Positions 1-6,025 are shown, counted from the first letter of the stretch. The stretch is DNA of 6,025 bases from Desulfuromonadales bacterium (GCA_030630015.1 DAOVNV010000151.1:1-6025), one strand, 5' to 3'. Numbers and translations: made by a program. The notes: generated by a model from the sequence alone, not told the origin.

Positions 1-1914
1 AAGATCGTCGCCAACTCGGAGAAGATCGAGATCGAAACCAGGGATCGCCTGCACAACGAGGTGATCGTCAATAGCGAGAGTCTGTCGCGCCACATCGATT
101 ACGAGATCGACTACGATGACGATTCCATCTTCTTCAAGAAGCCGATCCCCAGCCGCGATGAGAATTTCAACCCGGTCTTTATCGTGGTCCGCTATGAAAC
201 CGTCGGATCAGATGAAGCGCAGCTTAATTACGGTGGCCGAGCAGCAGTCAAGCTGCTCGATGAGCGGGTCGAAATCGGCGCATCCTACATCCACGAAGAA
301 GCCGGAACGAATGAGGGAGAACTGGTCGGGGTTGATGCCACGCTGAAGGTAACTGACACCACAACCCTGCAACTGGAAGCGGCCCAGACCGACACCGAGG
401 CGGTCGGCGACAATGCCGATGGCACGGCTTACCTGGCCGAACTGGCACATCACTCCAAAGATCTTGATGCCAGGCTCTACTACCGCAAACAGGATGAGGA
501 TTTCGGGCTCGGCCAGCAGAACGGCAGCGAAAGCGGCACCCGCAAGATCGGAGCGGAAGCAAGCTACCAGGCCACGGACAACTTTGAAATCGGCGGCGAA
601 GTCTATCGCCTGGACAACCTGGAGACCGACGCCACCCGCAAAGTTGCCGAGGCCGACATCAGCTATCAACAAAGCAACTGGAAGGTCAGCACCGGCTATC
701 GGGAAGCCCACGACGCGTTCGCGATCGGTGAAAGTCAGCGTTCCAGCCAGGTTCTGGCGGGAGCCGAAGTCAGGTTCCTGAACAACAAGCTGGCCCTGCG
801 TGCCGACCACGAACAGTCGATCGGCAATCATGACGAAAACAGCGACTTCCCGACCCGCACCCTGTTTGGGGCCGACTACCGGCTCAGCGACAAGATCAAC
901 CTGTTCGTCGAGCAGGAATACACTTGGGGCGATAAACAGGACACCGAAGGGACCAGGGCCGGCTTCAGCACCCAACCCTGGAACGGCGGCTCGTTCGACA
1001 CGTCCATTGAGCAGCAGATGACCGAAAATGGCCGCCGCGTCTTTGCCTTGTTCGGCCTGCAGCAAAACTGGCAGGTCACCGAGCACTGGAGTCTCGACAC
1101 CAGCCTGGACCGCAACCAGACCATCAAGCATCCCGGCAACGACAGTTTTGATACTGATGCAGCCCCCGCAACTGGCAGTGAGGACTTTACCTCTGTATCC
1201 CTCGGCGGTACCGCCCGGTTTGACAACTGGTCTTGGACCAACCGCATCGAAGCCCGCGCTGCCGAAACAGAAGACCGCTGGGGGCTAACAACAAGCGTCG
1301 TCACTGAGCCCGAACCTGGCGTCGCCTTCTCAAGCAAGGCCCAGGTCTTTTTGACCGACAGGGAAACCGGCCAGGAATCGCTAGACGGCGACATCAGATT
1401 CGGCCTCGCTTATCGACCGGCAGCCAGCCACTGGATACTACTCAACCGCCTTGATTTCTATTTCGAACGTGAAGACGGCAGCGGTACGGATTACGACAGC
1501 TGGCGCCTGATCAACAACCTGAACGCCAACTACAAGCCAAACCGCCGTTTCCAGATCGCACTGCAGTATGGCCTTAAGTACGTCCAGGAGAACTTTGACG
1601 GCCAATCCTACGATGGCTTCACCGATCTGATCGGCACAGAAGCACGCTACAACATCACGTCAAAGTTGGATGTTGGCCTGCACGGCAGCCTGCTGCATTC
1701 CTGGAACAGCGGTCAATTTGACTACAGTGTCGGCGCATCGATCGGCTATGCGGTGATGGAGAACACCTGGGTCAGCCTCGGCTACAATCTGGTCGGCTTC
1801 GAGGATGAAGACTTCTCAGCCGCACAGTACACTGCCCAGGGCGTCTTCCTGCGCTTCCGCGTCAAGTTCGATCAGCAGTCGGTTAAAGACGCTGTGGAGT
1901 GGCTGAACCGGTAA
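1..1914 (+). CDS. Large outer-membrane beta-barrel protein, C-terminal part (5' end outside the window)
   Basis: The reading frame is open from base 1, so the GTG at 61 is not the real start; 637 codons are visible before TAA at 1912-1914. Visible residues 28-66 form a beta-rich module (YEIDYDDDSIFF, then PIPSRDENFNPVFIVVRYE), a style I associate with the segment just before the barrel in large surface proteins. From about residue 70 onward there are many amphipathic strand-turn-strand units of about 10 residues with alternating aromatic or hydrophobic positions and acidic, Asn/Gly-rich loops. The last strand is GVFLRFRVKF (about 614-623), which resembles a BAM-recognised beta-signal ending in Phe. 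Unusually, 14 residues (DQQSVKDAVEWLNR) follow it. No cysteine occurs in the visible part, as expected for an outer-membrane protein. Ligand and role are unknown; it could be a porin-like, adhesin-associated or secretion-associated barrel. Barrel assignment is fairly sure, function is not. Confidence 0.75.
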   Translation, partial: KIVANSEKIEIETRDRLHNEVIVNSESLSRHIDYEIDYDDDSIFFKKPIPSRDENFNPVFIVVRYETVGSDEAQLNYGGRAAVKLLDERVEIGASYIHEEAGTNEGELVGVDATLKVTDTTTLQLEAAQTDTEAVGDNADGTAYLAELAHHSKDLDARLYYRKQDEDFGLGQQNGSESGTRKIGAEASYQATDNFEIGGEVYRLDNLETDATRKVAEADISYQQSNWKVSTGYREAHDAFAIGESQRSSQVLAGAEVRFLNNKLALRADHEQSIGNHDENSDFPTRTLFGADYRLSDKINLFVEQEYTWGDKQDTEGTRAGFSTQPWNGGSFDTSIEQQMTENGRRVFALFGLQQNWQVTEHWSLDTSLDRNQTIKHPGNDSFDTDAAPATGSEDFTSVSLGGTARFDNWSWTNRIEARAAETEDRWGLTTSVVTEPEPGVAFSSKAQVFLTDRETGQESLDGDIRFGLAYRPAASHWILLNRLDFYFEREDGSGTDYDSWRLINNLNANYKPNRRFQIALQYGLKYVQENFDGQSYDGFTDLIGTEARYNITSKLDVGLHGSLLHSWNSGQFDYSVGASIGYAVMENTWVSLGYNLVGFEDEDFSAAQYTAQGVFLRFRVKFDQQSVKDAVEWLNR

Positions 1915-1964
1915 AGGGCCACAACCCGCCGACTTTAAAAATCCAAGTCAAGAAATGCGAAAAC

Positions 1965-1999
1965 AAAAAAAGCGTCCCAAACTACTGGGACGCTTTTTT
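1965..1999. terminator. Bidirectional rho-independent terminator
   Basis: A perfect 9-bp stem, AGCGTCCCA (1971-1979) and TGGGACGCT (1986-1994), encloses a 6-base loop. It is flanked by an A run (1965-1971) and a T run (1994-1999), so each strand gives a GC-rich hairpin followed by a U tract. It lies between two convergent genes, 50 bases after the barrel-gene stop and about 24 bases after the peroxiredoxin stop on the other strand, and should end both transcripts. Confidence 0.93.
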
Positions 2000-2022
2000 C
2001 TTGCGTGATACCTGCGTGCAAA

Positions 2023-2625
2023 CTATAAATTATCAGCCTTCTCGGCAAGATAAGAAGCCACCCCGTCCCCCGTCGGCGTCATCCCCTCATCGCCCTTGGT
2101 CCAGCCGGCCGGGCAGACTTCGCCATATTTCTCGGTAAACTGCAGGGCGTCAATCATGCGCAGCATCTCATCGACATTACGCCCCAGCGGCAGATCGTTA
2201 ACCACCTGGTGGCGGACTACGCCATCTTTATCGATCAGAAATGAACCACGGAAGGCAACACCGGCATCGGCGAACTCGACATCGTACGCCTGGCAGATTT
2301 CATGCTTGACGTCGGCAACCAGCGGGTAGGCAACCTCACCGATACCACCATTCTCAACCGGCGTATTGCGCCAGGCCAGGTGGGTGAACTGTGAATCGAT
2401 CGAACAACCGATCACCTGGACATCACGATCCTCGAATTCCTTGATCCGCTTGCTGAACGCGATCAACTCGGTGGGGCATACAAAGGTGAAATCAAGGGGA
2501 TAAAAGAATAGAACCACATACTTCCCCTTGTAATCCGACATAGAGAAATCATCCTTCATAGAACTATCGGCCAAAACGGCCGTTGCTGTAAAATCAGGAG
2601 CCTGCTTGCCAACCAGTACACTCAT
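2023..2625 (-). CDS. Typical 2-Cys peroxiredoxin (AhpC/Prx1 family)
   Basis: This 200-residue cytosolic thiol peroxidase would reduce hydrogen peroxide, organic hydroperoxides or peroxynitrite. The peroxidatic cysteine is Cys50 in FYPLDFTFVCPTE. Thr47 and Arg126 (FRGSF) complete the active site, and the resolving cysteine is Cys171 in the VCPAGW motif, which marks the typical 2-Cys dimer class. A GGIG loop (93-96) is present, but the C-terminus has YL where hyperoxidation-sensitive enzymes have YF, so sensitivity to overoxidation cannot be called. The start is placed at the second of two in-frame ATGs (2625) because AAAGGA lies 8 bases before it; the first ATG (2634) overlaps that ribosome site and would add only three residues. 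No AhpF-type reductase gene is adjacent, so thioredoxin is the likelier reductant (inference). It is probably monocistronic, with its own promoter and a shared terminator. Confidence 0.96.
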   Translation of the reverse strand: MSVLVGKQAPDFTATAVLADSSMKDDFSMSDYKGKYVVLFFYPLDFTFVCPTELIAFSKRIKEFEDRDVQVIGCSIDSQFTHLAWRNTPVENGGIGEVAYPLVADVKHEICQAYDVEFADAGVAFRGSFLIDKDGVVRHQVVNDLPLGRNVDEMLRMIDALQFTEKYGEVCPAGWTKGDEGMTPTGDGVASYLAEKADNL

Positions 2626-2633
2626 TGCAACCA

Positions 2634-2639
2634 TCCTTT
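2634..2639 (-). promoter_or_regulatory. Ribosome binding site deciding the peroxiredoxin start
   Basis: On the minus strand AAAGGA is followed by 8 bases and then the ATG at 2625. The upstream in-frame ATG (2634-2632) begins inside this site and cannot use it, so the downstream start is preferred. Confidence 0.75.
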
Positions 2640-2667
2640 CTTGTTTTCTATATATGAATTCCTTAAT

Positions 2668-2702
2668 TGAGTGTCATTCTACAGAGATGAGACTGAGTGT
2701 CA
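2668..2702. repeat. Pair of 9-bp direct repeats across the peroxiredoxin promoter
   Basis: TGAGTGTCA occurs at 2668-2676 and again at 2694-2702, 26 bases apart. On the transcribed orientation it reads TGACACTCA. One copy covers most of the -35 box and the other touches the downstream end of the -10 box and the predicted start point. The position would suit a repressor operator, but the motif matches no regulator site I can name, and part of one copy is forced by the -35 consensus. Confidence 0.4.
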
Positions 2703-2703
2703 A
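2676..2703 (-). promoter_or_regulatory. Sigma70-type promoter of the peroxiredoxin gene
   Basis: Reading the minus strand, a perfect -35 TTGACA (2703-2698) is followed by a 16-base spacer and a -10 TAGAAT (2681-2676) matching five of six consensus positions. Transcription should begin near 2669, giving a leader of roughly 45 bases that contains the AAAGGA ribosome site. Confidence 0.75.
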
Positions 2704-2710
2704 CAACAAA

Positions 2711-2727
2711 CTGACCTTTTTAGTCAG
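2711..2727. promoter_or_regulatory. Inverted repeat upstream of the peroxiredoxin -35 box (operator or weak xerC terminator)
   Basis: CTGAC (2711-2715) and GTCAG (2723-2727) form a 5-7-5 inverted repeat, 7 bases upstream of the -35 box. This would suit an activator site. Read on the minus strand it is followed by TTTGTTGTT, so it could instead be a weak terminator for xerC. No better terminator is visible after xerC. Confidence 0.3.
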
Positions 2728-2806
2728 ATTTTCAGATACAGTGTTTTTTCGCGTCTCTCACCTTGCGTTTGCCACACCCTAGCTTCAAGCGACGGCGGGC
2801 TACTCG

Positions 2807-3700
2807 TTACTGTTTCTTCTTACTTCTCGGATGCGCCTTATCGTAGACAGACATCAAATGGTCGACGCTGACCTGGGTATATTTCTGCGTGGTCGACAGG
2901 GATGCGTGGCCGAGCAATTCCTGGATAGCCCGCAAATCAGCACCGCCATCAAGCAGGTGGGTCGCAAAGGAATGTCGCAGATCATGGGGACTGATATCTT
3001 TCAAAATGCCTGTTTTGATCAGGCGGGTCTTCAGGTTGCGCTGTACGCTCCGGGCAGTCAGACGCCCTCCCCTGGCATTCAGAAACATAGGCTCATCTAA
3101 CGCAGGCAGGTTGCGCTCGACCAGATATGCCTTCAGAGCGTCGATCGCTTTGCGGCCTATCGGCACAATCCGCTCCTTGCGCCCCTTACCGAGAACACGC
3201 ACCAACTTTTCAGTCAAATCAATGGAACCGACATCGAGACCAGTTAATTCACTGACCCGCAGTCCGGAAGAATAAAGGAGCTCAAAAATCGCCTGATCGC
3301 GAAGATTGAGCAGACTGCCGCCACGGGCATTTTCCAGCAGATCATGCGCCTCGTCAACAGAAAGGGTTTTGGGCAGGTAGCGGCTGAGCTTGGGTGTCGA
3401 GAGTTCTTCTGCTGGGCTGGAGGCCAACTGGTTTTCTCGAACCAGAAAGCGGAAAAACATCCGCAGGGAGGAAAGTTTCCTGGCGACCGACGAACGTTTG
3501 TTGCGTTTGAGCAATTCGGCGAGAAATCGCCGCAAAACAAGGGCATCCACTTTTCGCAGATCATCGGCCGAGAGAAAGCCCTGCCGGTTTGCAAACATCC
3601 TGAATTCAGCAAGGTCACGCAGATAGGCCTGGCAGGTGTGCGGCGAGAGATTCCGCTCGTTCTTCAAATAGCTTTCGAAACGATCAATCCAGGTTTGCAT
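2807..3700 (-). CDS. xerC: Tyrosine recombinase XerC
   Basis: This 297-residue site-specific recombinase, with its usual partner XerD, resolves chromosome dimers at dif. Residues 1 to about 90 form the SAM-like N-terminal DNA-binding domain (SYLKNERNLSPHTCQAYLRD). The catalytic domain follows and carries the full active site: Arg148 (SSGLRVSEL), Lys172 (GKGRKER), His239 and Arg242 (SPHDLRHSFATH), His265 (LLGHASLSTTQKYT) and the nucleophile Tyr274. Length and residue spacing match E. coli XerC almost exactly, which favours a chromosomal Xer protein over a phage or integron integrase. Stop codons TGA and TAG lie immediately upstream in frame, so the ATG at 3700 is the only reasonable start, though its ribosome site is weak. 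XerC versus XerD is judged from similarity of style and could be swapped. The next gene upstream is divergent; the peroxiredoxin lies 181 bases downstream. Confidence 0.93.
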   Translation of the reverse strand: MQTWIDRFESYLKNERNLSPHTCQAYLRDLAEFRMFANRQGFLSADDLRKVDALVLRRFLAELLKRNKRSSVARKLSSLRMFFRFLVRENQLASSPAEELSTPKLSRYLPKTLSVDEAHDLLENARGGSLLNLRDQAIFELLYSSGLRVSELTGLDVGSIDLTEKLVRVLGKGRKERIVPIGRKAIDALKAYLVERNLPALDEPMFLNARGGRLTARSVQRNLKTRLIKTGILKDISPHDLRHSFATHLLDGGADLRAIQELLGHASLSTTQKYTQVSVDHLMSVYDKAHPRSKKKQ

Positions 3701-3727
3701 ACACGCACTCTATCACAGATATGAGCC

Positions 3728-3738
3728 TGTTCTGAACA
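3728..3738. promoter_or_regulatory. Short perfect palindrome upstream of xerC
   Basis: TGTTC-T-GAACA is a perfect 5-1-5 palindrome, 28 bases before the xerC ATG, where an operator for xerC would lie. It contains the GTTC/GAAC words seen in several SOS boxes, but the order and spacing differ from the Gram-positive LexA site (GAAC-N4-GTTC). I found no convincing -35/-10 pair for xerC on this strand. Confidence 0.25.
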
Positions 3739-3784
3739 TTTGAAAAAGACAAACCTTTTTAACGCCGGGGAAGACATCGTCATA

Positions 3785-3813
3785 TTGACGCCCTACTGAC
3801 CCCGTGCCATAAT
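3785..3813 (+). promoter_or_regulatory. Sigma70-type promoter of the lipase-yjbQ-DUF362 operon
   Basis: TTGACG (3785-3790), a 17-base spacer and CATAAT (3808-3813) each match five of six consensus positions at optimal spacing. The predicted start point, about 7 bases after the -10 box, falls at 3820-3821, on or next to the lipase ATG, implying a leaderless or nearly leaderless mRNA. Confidence 0.65.
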
Positions 3814-3829
3814 TATCGCCATGTTAACT
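3802..3829. other. Candidate degenerate dif-like (XerCD target) site
   Basis: The bases CATAA (3808-3812), an 8-base gap, then ATGTTAA (3821-3827) reproduce the inner XerC-arm core and the XerD-arm core of the E. coli dif site at exactly its spacing. The rest of the XerC arm and the TT expected just inside the XerD arm (here CC) do not match. The same bases serve as the -10 box and the lipase start codon, so chance resemblance is possible. Its position about 100 bases from xerC is the main reason to record it. Confidence 0.25.
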
Positions 3830-4705
3830 TTTCTTTGTATCCTGATCTTCCTGCTGAAACTGATTGTCGGTCTGGTTTGTCTGACGGTTCTACTTAGTTT
3901 CACCATGGCTTGGTACGAGCGAGCCAACAACCAGCCGGAATTGATCGAGAGACGCTTTACGTCTCGCGGCATCTGCCTTTCACTCTGGCTGATGATCCAG
4001 GAATCGGCGAGCCTGTTACTCACCCTTGCCCTGAATCCTTTCGGCTGGAGCAACCCGAAAACGACATTCCTGGAACCAGGCGAGAATCCTCCTGTCATCC
4101 TGCTGCATGGCCTGTTTCAAAACCGCTCCTGCCTTTACTGGATGCAGTACCGCCTGAAACGTGCCGGCTTCAAAAATGTGTTGTCGATCAATACGCCGCC
4201 ATGGCGGGATATGGAAACGCTGACAGAGATTCTTGCCCGCAAGATTGACGAAGTGAGAATCGCCCACAAGGTCGAAAAGGTGCATCTGGTCGGCCATTCC
4301 ATGGGCGGCATGATCGCCAGAAATTACGTGCAGTTGCGCGGTGGAGCACCGCGAGTTGCATGCTGCATCACTCTCGGGTCGCCCCATACTGGTTCCAAAC
4401 TTGCTCCTTTTGCACTCTCGCAACTCGGCAAATCCCTGCTGCCCGGCTCGAACTTTCTCAAGCAGATCAACGCTGCTGACAAACCGACCGAGAGCCGCAT
4501 GATTGCCATCTATACGCGGCACGACAATATTGTACTTCCTGCAACAAACGCACGTCTGGCGACCGCTGATGAAATTATCGAACTGGACGGAATGGGGCAC
4601 ACCGCCCTGATGTTCCACCCCCGGGCAATCAGGACAATCATCGATCAACTGAAAACTGACGAGACAAATGACGACACTCAACCTGCAGTCCCGGCAAACC
4701 AGTGA
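3821..4705 (+). CDS. Membrane-anchored alpha/beta-hydrolase, lipase/esterase type
   Basis: The 294-residue protein is predicted to hydrolyse acyl esters such as lipids. Residues 1-28 form a strongly hydrophobic segment (LTFLCILIFLLKLIVGLVCL), a likely uncleaved membrane anchor, and a second hydrophobic stretch lies at about 51-71. The hydrolase core starts near 91 with VILLHGLFQN (oxyanion-hole HG at 96-97). The nucleophile is Ser160 in GHSMGG, with likely acid Asp235 (TRHDNIV) and base His260 (GMGHTALMFHP), so the triad is complete. SPHTGS (187-192) is typical of triacylglycerol lipases. There is no Shine-Dalgarno sequence before the ATG at 3821, and the promoter almost touches it. The in-frame ATG at 3905 (Met29) is an alternative that would lose the anchor. 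The last 12 codons and stop overlap the next gene. Substrate is unknown; PGAP1-like or plain esterase activity is also possible. Confidence 0.85.
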   Translation: MLTFLCILIFLLKLIVGLVCLTVLLSFTMAWYERANNQPELIERRFTSRGICLSLWLMIQESASLLLTLALNPFGWSNPKTTFLEPGENPPVILLHGLFQNRSCLYWMQYRLKRAGFKNVLSINTPPWRDMETLTEILARKIDEVRIAHKVEKVHLVGHSMGGMIARNYVQLRGGAPRVACCITLGSPHTGSKLAPFALSQLGKSLLPGSNFLKQINAADKPTESRMIAIYTRHDNIVLPATNARLATADEIIELDGMGHTALMFHPRAIRTIIDQLKTDETNDDTQPAVPANQ

Positions 4706-5063
4706 ACTGATTGACCTCACCGACGAGATTCGTGCTGCGGCAGCCAGTAGCGGCATCCGCGAGGGGATGGTCCTGGTTTATACCCCGCACACTACAGCCG
4801 CCATCACTATCAATGAGAATGCCGATCCGGATGTCATAACTGACATCATCAACGGGCTGAACCAGATCGTTCCTTCCCAAGGCAATTATCGGCACCTGGA
4901 GGGCAACAGCGCGGCGCATATCAAAAGCAGCCTGGTCGGGGCGAGTGAAACCCTGATTATAGCCGAAGGCAAACTTGTTCTCGGAACCTGGCAGGGGATC
5001 TTCTTCTGCGAATTCGACGGTCCGCGCCGCCGCAAGGTTCACGTCCAGGTGCTTGGCGCATGA
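4668..5063 (+). CDS. yjbQ: YjbQ family protein (UPF0047)
   Basis: The 131-residue protein is a full-length match in style to the small single-domain YjbQ/UPF0047 family. Family landmarks are YTPHTTAAITINENADP (38-54, His41), the YRHLEGNSAAHIK segment (74-86, His76 and His84) and GTWQGIFFCEFDGPR (106-120). The three histidines are the presumed metal or phosphate site. E. coli YjbQ has been reported to have a weak thiamine-phosphate synthase side activity, but the true family role is unsettled. Its start lies inside the lipase gene, overlapping by 38 bases in a different frame. The next in-frame Met (34) is inside the conserved core, so the overlap appears real. Only a weak GAG precedes the ATG, suggesting translation coupled to the lipase. 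Its stop overlaps the next start as ATGA. Confidence 0.93.
   Translation: MTTLNLQSRQTSELIDLTDEIRAAAASSGIREGMVLVYTPHTTAAITINENADPDVITDIINGLNQIVPSQGNYRHLEGNSAAHIKSSLVGASETLIIAEGKLVLGTWQGIFFCEFDGPRRRKVHVQVLGA
5047..5051 (+). promoter_or_regulatory. Ribosome binding site of the DUF362 gene
   Basis: AGGTG lies inside the end of yjbQ, 8 bases before the ATG at 5060, and supports that start. Confidence 0.6.
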
Positions 5064-6025
5064 AGCTGCCGGTTTCCGTTCTGGCCTTGAGCGACTACAC
5101 CCCGTCCCGCGTTCGGGACACACTCCAGACCCTCCTTCAACCCCTGGGCGGCATGGAAGCTTTTATCGAGCCGGGGCAGAAAGTCCTGATTAAACCCAAC
5201 CTGCTGGCAGGCAAGCCCCCGGAAAAAGCAGTGACCACCCACCCGGAAATCGTAAAACAAACCATCCTGCTGGCCCAGGCCTGCGGCGGTGAAATCAGCG
5301 TCGGCGATTCGCCCGGGCTCGGCAGGCCGGAAAGCGTGGCCCGCAAATCCGGCATTCTGCAGGTCGTGGAAGAAACTGGCGTGCGATTTGTCCCGTTTGA
5401 GGATTCAGTTACGATCCGGCCAACCGGATCGACCTTTCATGAACTGGAAGTGGCAGCGGCAGTCCTCGAAGCCGATGTGATTATTAACCTGCCGAAATTG
5501 AAGACCCACCAGATGATGGGGCTGACTGCTGCGGTGAAGAATATGTTCGGGGCAGTGGTCGGCATGCGCAAGGCGCGGCTGCACTTGCAGGCCGGAACAG
5601 ACAAGGCTTTTTTCGCACTGATGCTGCTTGAACTGTCCGAGCAGTTGAAACCGACCCTGTCGATCCTTGATGCGGTGGTTGCCATGGAGGGGGAAGGTCC
5701 GGGCAGCGGCGACCCGGTACAGGTCGGCGCTCTGCTGGCCGGTGTCGATCCGTTGGCGGTTGATACAGTTGCCGCGCAAATGCTGGGTCTGCCACCCGAT
5801 CTCAGTTGGACCCAAAAGATCGCGCGGCAAACCGGCCGAACCGGGGCTGACATGCATGACATCCAGATTTACGGAGCAGCCTTGGAACAACTGCGTCCGA
5901 AACAGTTCCGACCGGCCCGAAGCACAGATGTCACCTTTGGTCTGCCCGGGCCGATCAAGAATCTTTTAAAGAATTCGCTGACAGCACGCCCGACGGTCAG
6001 ATCCGGCCAATGCGTCCGCTGCGGT
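5060..6025 (+). CDS. DUF362 domain protein with a ferredoxin-like C-terminus beginning (3' end outside the window)
   Basis: The frame is open from ATG 5060 to the window edge, 322 codons without a stop. DUF362 landmarks are VLIKPNLLAGKPPEKAVTTH (42-61), GGEISVGDSPGLG, and INLPKLKTHQMMGLTAAVKN (142-161) followed by MFGAVVG. A further conserved-looking GVDPLAVDTVAAQMLG segment follows. The visible part ends in CVRCG (318-322), the start of a ferredoxin CxxCxxC motif, so a C-terminal [4Fe-4S] domain is expected just outside the window, as in many DUF362 proteins. No signal peptide is visible, so it is probably cytosolic. The biochemical function of DUF362 is not established; the iron-sulfur extension implies electron transfer or a redox role (inference). 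It shares ATGA with the yjbQ stop and has AGGTG 8 bases upstream, so it is the third gene of a coupled operon. Confidence 0.92.
   Translation, partial: MKLPVSVLALSDYTPSRVRDTLQTLLQPLGGMEAFIEPGQKVLIKPNLLAGKPPEKAVTTHPEIVKQTILLAQACGGEISVGDSPGLGRPESVARKSGILQVVEETGVRFVPFEDSVTIRPTGSTFHELEVAAAVLEADVIINLPKLKTHQMMGLTAAVKNMFGAVVGMRKARLHLQAGTDKAFFALMLLELSEQLKPTLSILDAVVAMEGEGPGSGDPVQVGALLAGVDPLAVDTVAAQMLGLPPDLSWTQKIARQTGRTGADMHDIQIYGAALEQLRPKQFRPARSTDVTFGLPGPIKNLLKNSLTARPTVRSGQCVRCG

Noticed and set aside
61..63. GTG at 61 as the start of the barrel gene
   Set aside because: The same frame is open upstream to base 1 with matching sequence character, and no ribosome site is present, so the gene is simply cut by the window edge.
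208..1131. 307-codon open frame on the minus strand inside the barrel gene
   Set aside because: It lies wholly antisense to a well-supported beta-barrel coding region, has no recognisable domain, and other spurious frames occur here because of GC-rich codon bias.
2671..2871. 66-codon plus-strand frame across the peroxiredoxin-xerC gap
   Set aside because: It starts inside the peroxiredoxin promoter, has no ribosome site, overlaps the end of xerC antisense and shows no recognisable sequence.
3743..3760. AAAAAG...CTTTTT inverted repeat between xerC and the lipase gene
   Set aside because: The stem is short and entirely A/T except one pair, and it sits between divergent genes where no terminator is expected.
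4016..4756. 246-codon minus-strand frame opposite the lipase
   Set aside because: It is antisense to a lipase with a complete catalytic triad; its product is Cys/His-rich without a motif and spans the lipase-yjbQ junction.
5405..5890. Minus-strand frames opposite the DUF362 gene
   Set aside because: The plus-strand frame is open to the window edge with clear DUF362 motifs; the antisense products have no family features.

Overview
The window looks like a piece of a Gram-negative chromosome with moderately high GC. An outer-membrane beta-barrel protein indicates a diderm. The gene set (large barrel protein, thioredoxin-type 2-Cys peroxiredoxin, XerC, membrane-anchored lipase, YjbQ, DUF362 ferredoxin) fits an anaerobic or microaerophilic deltaproteobacterium such as the Desulfuromonadales. 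That placement rests on gene content and protein style only; no database search was possible. I see no rRNA, tRNA, CRISPR array, insertion sequence or prophage gene.

Layout. Bases 1-1914 (+) are the C-terminal part of a large outer-membrane beta-barrel protein whose start lies outside the window. It converges on a 2-Cys peroxiredoxin gene (2625-2023, -), and the two share a symmetric, bidirectional intrinsic terminator (about 1965-1999). The peroxiredoxin has its own good sigma70-type promoter and possible operator repeats in the gap 2626-2806. Upstream of it on the same strand is xerC (3700-2807, -), with every catalytic residue present. A 120-base divergent region (3701-3820) separates xerC from a rightward operon of three overlapping genes: a membrane-anchored alpha/beta-hydrolase lipase (3821-4705), a YjbQ-family protein (4668-5063, overlapping the lipase by 38 bases) and a DUF362 protein (from 5060, ATGA overlap). 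The DUF362 gene runs off the right edge just as a ferredoxin-type cysteine motif begins.

How the genes relate. The peroxiredoxin and xerC look like independently regulated housekeeping genes. The lipase-yjbQ-DUF362 overlaps point to a single translationally coupled transcript, but no shared pathway is established. The clearest oddities are in the xerC/lipase intergenic region. The lipase promoter sits so close to the ATG that the mRNA should be leaderless or nearly so. The same bases also match the inner cores of a dif (XerCD target) site at the correct spacing, about 100 bases from xerC; this is suggestive but unproven. Overall this is an ordinary chromosomal region and I see no convincing undescribed multi-gene system.
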